DNA of 64,000 nucleotides, from positions 496,001-560,000 of the forward strand of contig CBDCME010000073.1 in NCBI GenBank assembly GCA_965218865.1, in the 5' to 3' direction. This DNA is from CBDCME01 sp965218865 (GTDB lineage Bacteria; Pseudomonadota; Alphaproteobacteria; JAAXGF01). Positions 62,578-64,000 of this stretch are shown in pieces. The number at the start of each line of letters is the position of its first letter. The first letter of the stretch is position 1. The position numbers and the translations under genes are program-made. The notes below the pieces were generated by a model that ran no database searches, had not been told where the DNA came from, and worked only from the letters and a program-made list of their open reading frames with translations.

Positions 62578-62761
62578 GCGCTAATCCAGAGCTCTGGATT
62601 ACCGCATATCCCGCAATCACTTCCATTGCTTCGAAGGCCGATAGCGACGATTGTTTGCGAGAGGGATTTGACCGAGTTAATTCGTAGAGATAGTGAACGA
62701 AGGCGACGTACCGTTCGTGGCCCTTGGCCGGTATGGATTCATTCGTCGTTTCGGAAGTCAT
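62578..62761 (-). pseudogene. Gene fragment cut by the RIT element
   Basis: ATG 62761: MTSETTNESIPAKGHERYVA, FVHYLYELTRSNPSRKQSSL, then EVIAGYAVIQSSGLA up to the RIT end, after which the frame enters the repeat and reads on to 62492. Looks like a real N-terminal half that lost its continuation. The lost part may be the ORF at 58455-58850 on the other side; I cannot prove it. Confidence 0.45.
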
Positions 62762-62861
62762 CGCCGCACACTCCGCATCGGTGCGCCGCAAAGAAGGGAT
62801 GACGCGGAAACCGGGTGCAGTGCCCGGCGTTCGGGGCAGCCTATCCGCGCCGGAAGCGAAC

Positions 62862-64000
62862 TTACGACTTGCCGCCTATCGGCACAATTTCGGCGCCGGC
62901 TTTTTGGCGCATCGCGGCGGCGATTTTTCCCGAGATGCGATCGGCCGCGGCGCGGACGGGATCGCTTGCCAGGTGGGCGTAACGCGCCGTCGTGGATTGG
63001 TCCCGGTGCCCGAGCAACGCACCGATCAAAACCAGACTGTCACCGCTCGACGCGCCAACGCTGGCGAATGAATGTCGCAGATCGTGCAACCTCACGTTGC
63101 TCAAATCTGCGCGCGCGCGAATTCGTTTCCAAGCCTTTTGCAAACCGACGAACGGAGCGCCGGGTTTTTCGCCGGGACAGATATAGGGATTGCCATCGAT
63201 ATGGATCGCGTTGTCAATAACAGCCAATGCCGCCGCTCCCAGCGGAATCGCTTTTTGGCCGGTTTTACTGTCTGGGAGCCGCAAACACGCGTGTTCCCAA
63301 TCTACGTATTCATGTTTGGCGGACAAAACTTCCCATTTTCGCGCACCCGTGAGCACAAGCAGTCTTAGTGCAGTGATAACACTGGGCATTTCCGAACCTT
63401 CGGCTTCGATTGCGGCGAGAGTGTCACCCAGCCGTGCGAGTTCTTCGCCTGAAAGGAAGCGTTCACGTCGGCCATCCTTGAAACGCTTTACGCCGCGTAC
63501 GGGATTGTCCGTCAGCAGCCCACGATTCACGGCGAATTCGAAGATTGCACCGAGTAAGGAAATCGTCCGGGAAGCCGCGCCCTTGCCACCCTTAACGATC
63601 GCTCGACCACGCCAGCCGGTTTTTACGTCCGTTGCCGTCTTGCCCTTGGCAATGTCCTGTTGGCACCGCTCGACGTCGCCGCGCGTCACCGACTTCACGG
63701 GCTTTCGGCCCAGCAACGGAACGATGTGACGCTTGATGCGCCCTTTGTCCAATGCCAGCGTGGGGCCTTTCTTGGTCGCGTTTCCCTCGACAATATAGAG
63801 TTCACAAAGTTCGGCAACGGTCAACTCGGCCTTTCGATCCGCCTTTTCCTGTGCCGGGTCGCGACCAGCGGCAATCGCGCCCAGGAGGCGCCCGGCTTCC
63901 TTGCGGGCCGCGTCCGGTGTCCACGAACCGTGTTGGCCGATGGTGTACCGCTTTAGGCGCCCATTGATCCGGTATTGCAGAACATAGACACGCCGACCCG
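62862..64000 (-). CDS. P4-type tyrosine integrase, N-terminus cut by window edge
   Basis: The frame runs open to the window edge, so the visible ORF start at 63824 is internal. Residues upstream, VYVLQYRINGRLKRYTIGQH and ARKEAGRLLGAIAAGRDPAQ, are the arm-binding DUF4102 domain. Then core-binding TVAELCELYIVEGN, VTRGDVERCQQDIAKG, and the catalytic domain: Arg in LLVLTGARKWEVLSAKHEYV, HDLRHSFASVGAS (H-x-x-R) and LGHRDQSTTARYAHLASDPV with Tyr. Island-type integrase; no tRNA attachment site is visible within the window. Confidence 0.93.
   Translation of the reverse strand, partial: GRRVYVLQYRINGRLKRYTIGQHGSWTPDAARKEAGRLLGAIAAGRDPAQEKADRKAELTVAELCELYIVEGNATKKGPTLALDKGRIKRHIVPLLGRKPVKSVTRGDVERCQQDIAKGKTATDVKTGWRGRAIVKGGKGAASRTISLLGAIFEFAVNRGLLTDNPVRGVKRFKDGRRERFLSGEELARLGDTLAAIEAEGSEMPSVITALRLLVLTGARKWEVLSAKHEYVDWEHACLRLPDSKTGQKAIPLGAAALAVIDNAIHIDGNPYICPGEKPGAPFVGLQKAWKRIRARADLSNVRLHDLRHSFASVGASSGDSLVLIGALLGHRDQSTTARYAHLASDPVRAAADRISGKIAAAMRQKAGAEIVPIGGKS

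Overview
The window is high-GC bacterial chromosome (roughly 60-65% GC by eye). It most resembles an alphaproteobacterium of the Rhodospirillales type: dapD-dapE operon, UbiA, CcmA, RsmE, CaiB-type CoA transferase, a PEP-CTERM secreted protein and the general codon style. That placement is inference. No rRNA or CRISPR array is present; the only tRNA found is a tRNA-Gly(CCC). The chromosome is heavily loaded with mobile DNA.

Layout. 1-4560: a tightly coupled minus-strand operon DUF2170 (YjfI-like) > PspA (YjfJ-like) > glutathionylspermidine-synthase-like ATP-grasp > carboxynorspermidine decarboxylase (nspC) > DUF3326, behind one promoter overlapped by a palindrome. 4700-8900: a wrecked zone with two IS630 copies, a gene broken by one of them, and a group II intron fragment. 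9150-12200: thermonuclease-like protein, Sel1/SPOR lipoprotein, a small ORF and a PEP-CTERM protein. 12383-18649: three tandem copies of an ISAs1 element whose transposase carries an N-terminal DruA-like (DUF4338) domain. 18650-20292: a regulatory motif pair and a CoA transferase. 20405-22855: a very odd interleaved mosaic of the ISAs1 sequence and the neighbouring SIR2-TPR gene, most likely a consensus artefact. 22864-26740: SIR2-TPR gene, HNH nuclease, dispersed repeats and dead IS fragments.

27016-40250 is the most ordinary chromosome: SDR, MscS, TerB-like, uvrB, a DUF411 metal-associated cluster, a hybrid histidine kinase, two-domain Nudix, tRNA-Gly, HAD phosphatase, ccmA, rsmE and ubiA. 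An ISNCY-type element sits in codon 13 of ubiA. 40298-43604 is a 3.3-kb IS1595-family transposon with cargo (a TbpB-like lipoprotein and small ORFs), inserted into a dispersed repeat with an 8-bp duplication. 43636-50805: dapD-dapE-membrane protein operon, ZnuA-like binding protein, DUF4399 gene with an in-frame stop, Nudix, TusA-like protein and a Gfo/Idh oxidoreductase. 50836-54767: third IS630 copy and a FecR/RTX secreted protein with a likely sigma-54 promoter. 55496-64000: an island with IS110 remnant, AlpA-like regulator, IS5 element, a complete recombinase-in-trio (RIT) element with 85-bp inverted repeats, and a P4-type integrase running off the right edge.

Two dispersed repeat families recur. 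R1 (six sites) has TGTTCGAAAA ends and carries a perfect Rho-independent terminator. R2 (three clean copies) is about 110 bp with CTAGTGCA ends. Several genes (Sel1/SPOR, PEP-CTERM, SIR2, RTX, IS110, third ISAs1 copy) carry single-base shifts, most of them in homopolymers, so the sequence probably contains long-read consensus errors; I annotate these as single frameshifted genes. Gene-poor stretches: 18650-19068 and 54780-55495 hold regulatory motifs; 52007-52383 and 26740-27015 show nothing I can support.
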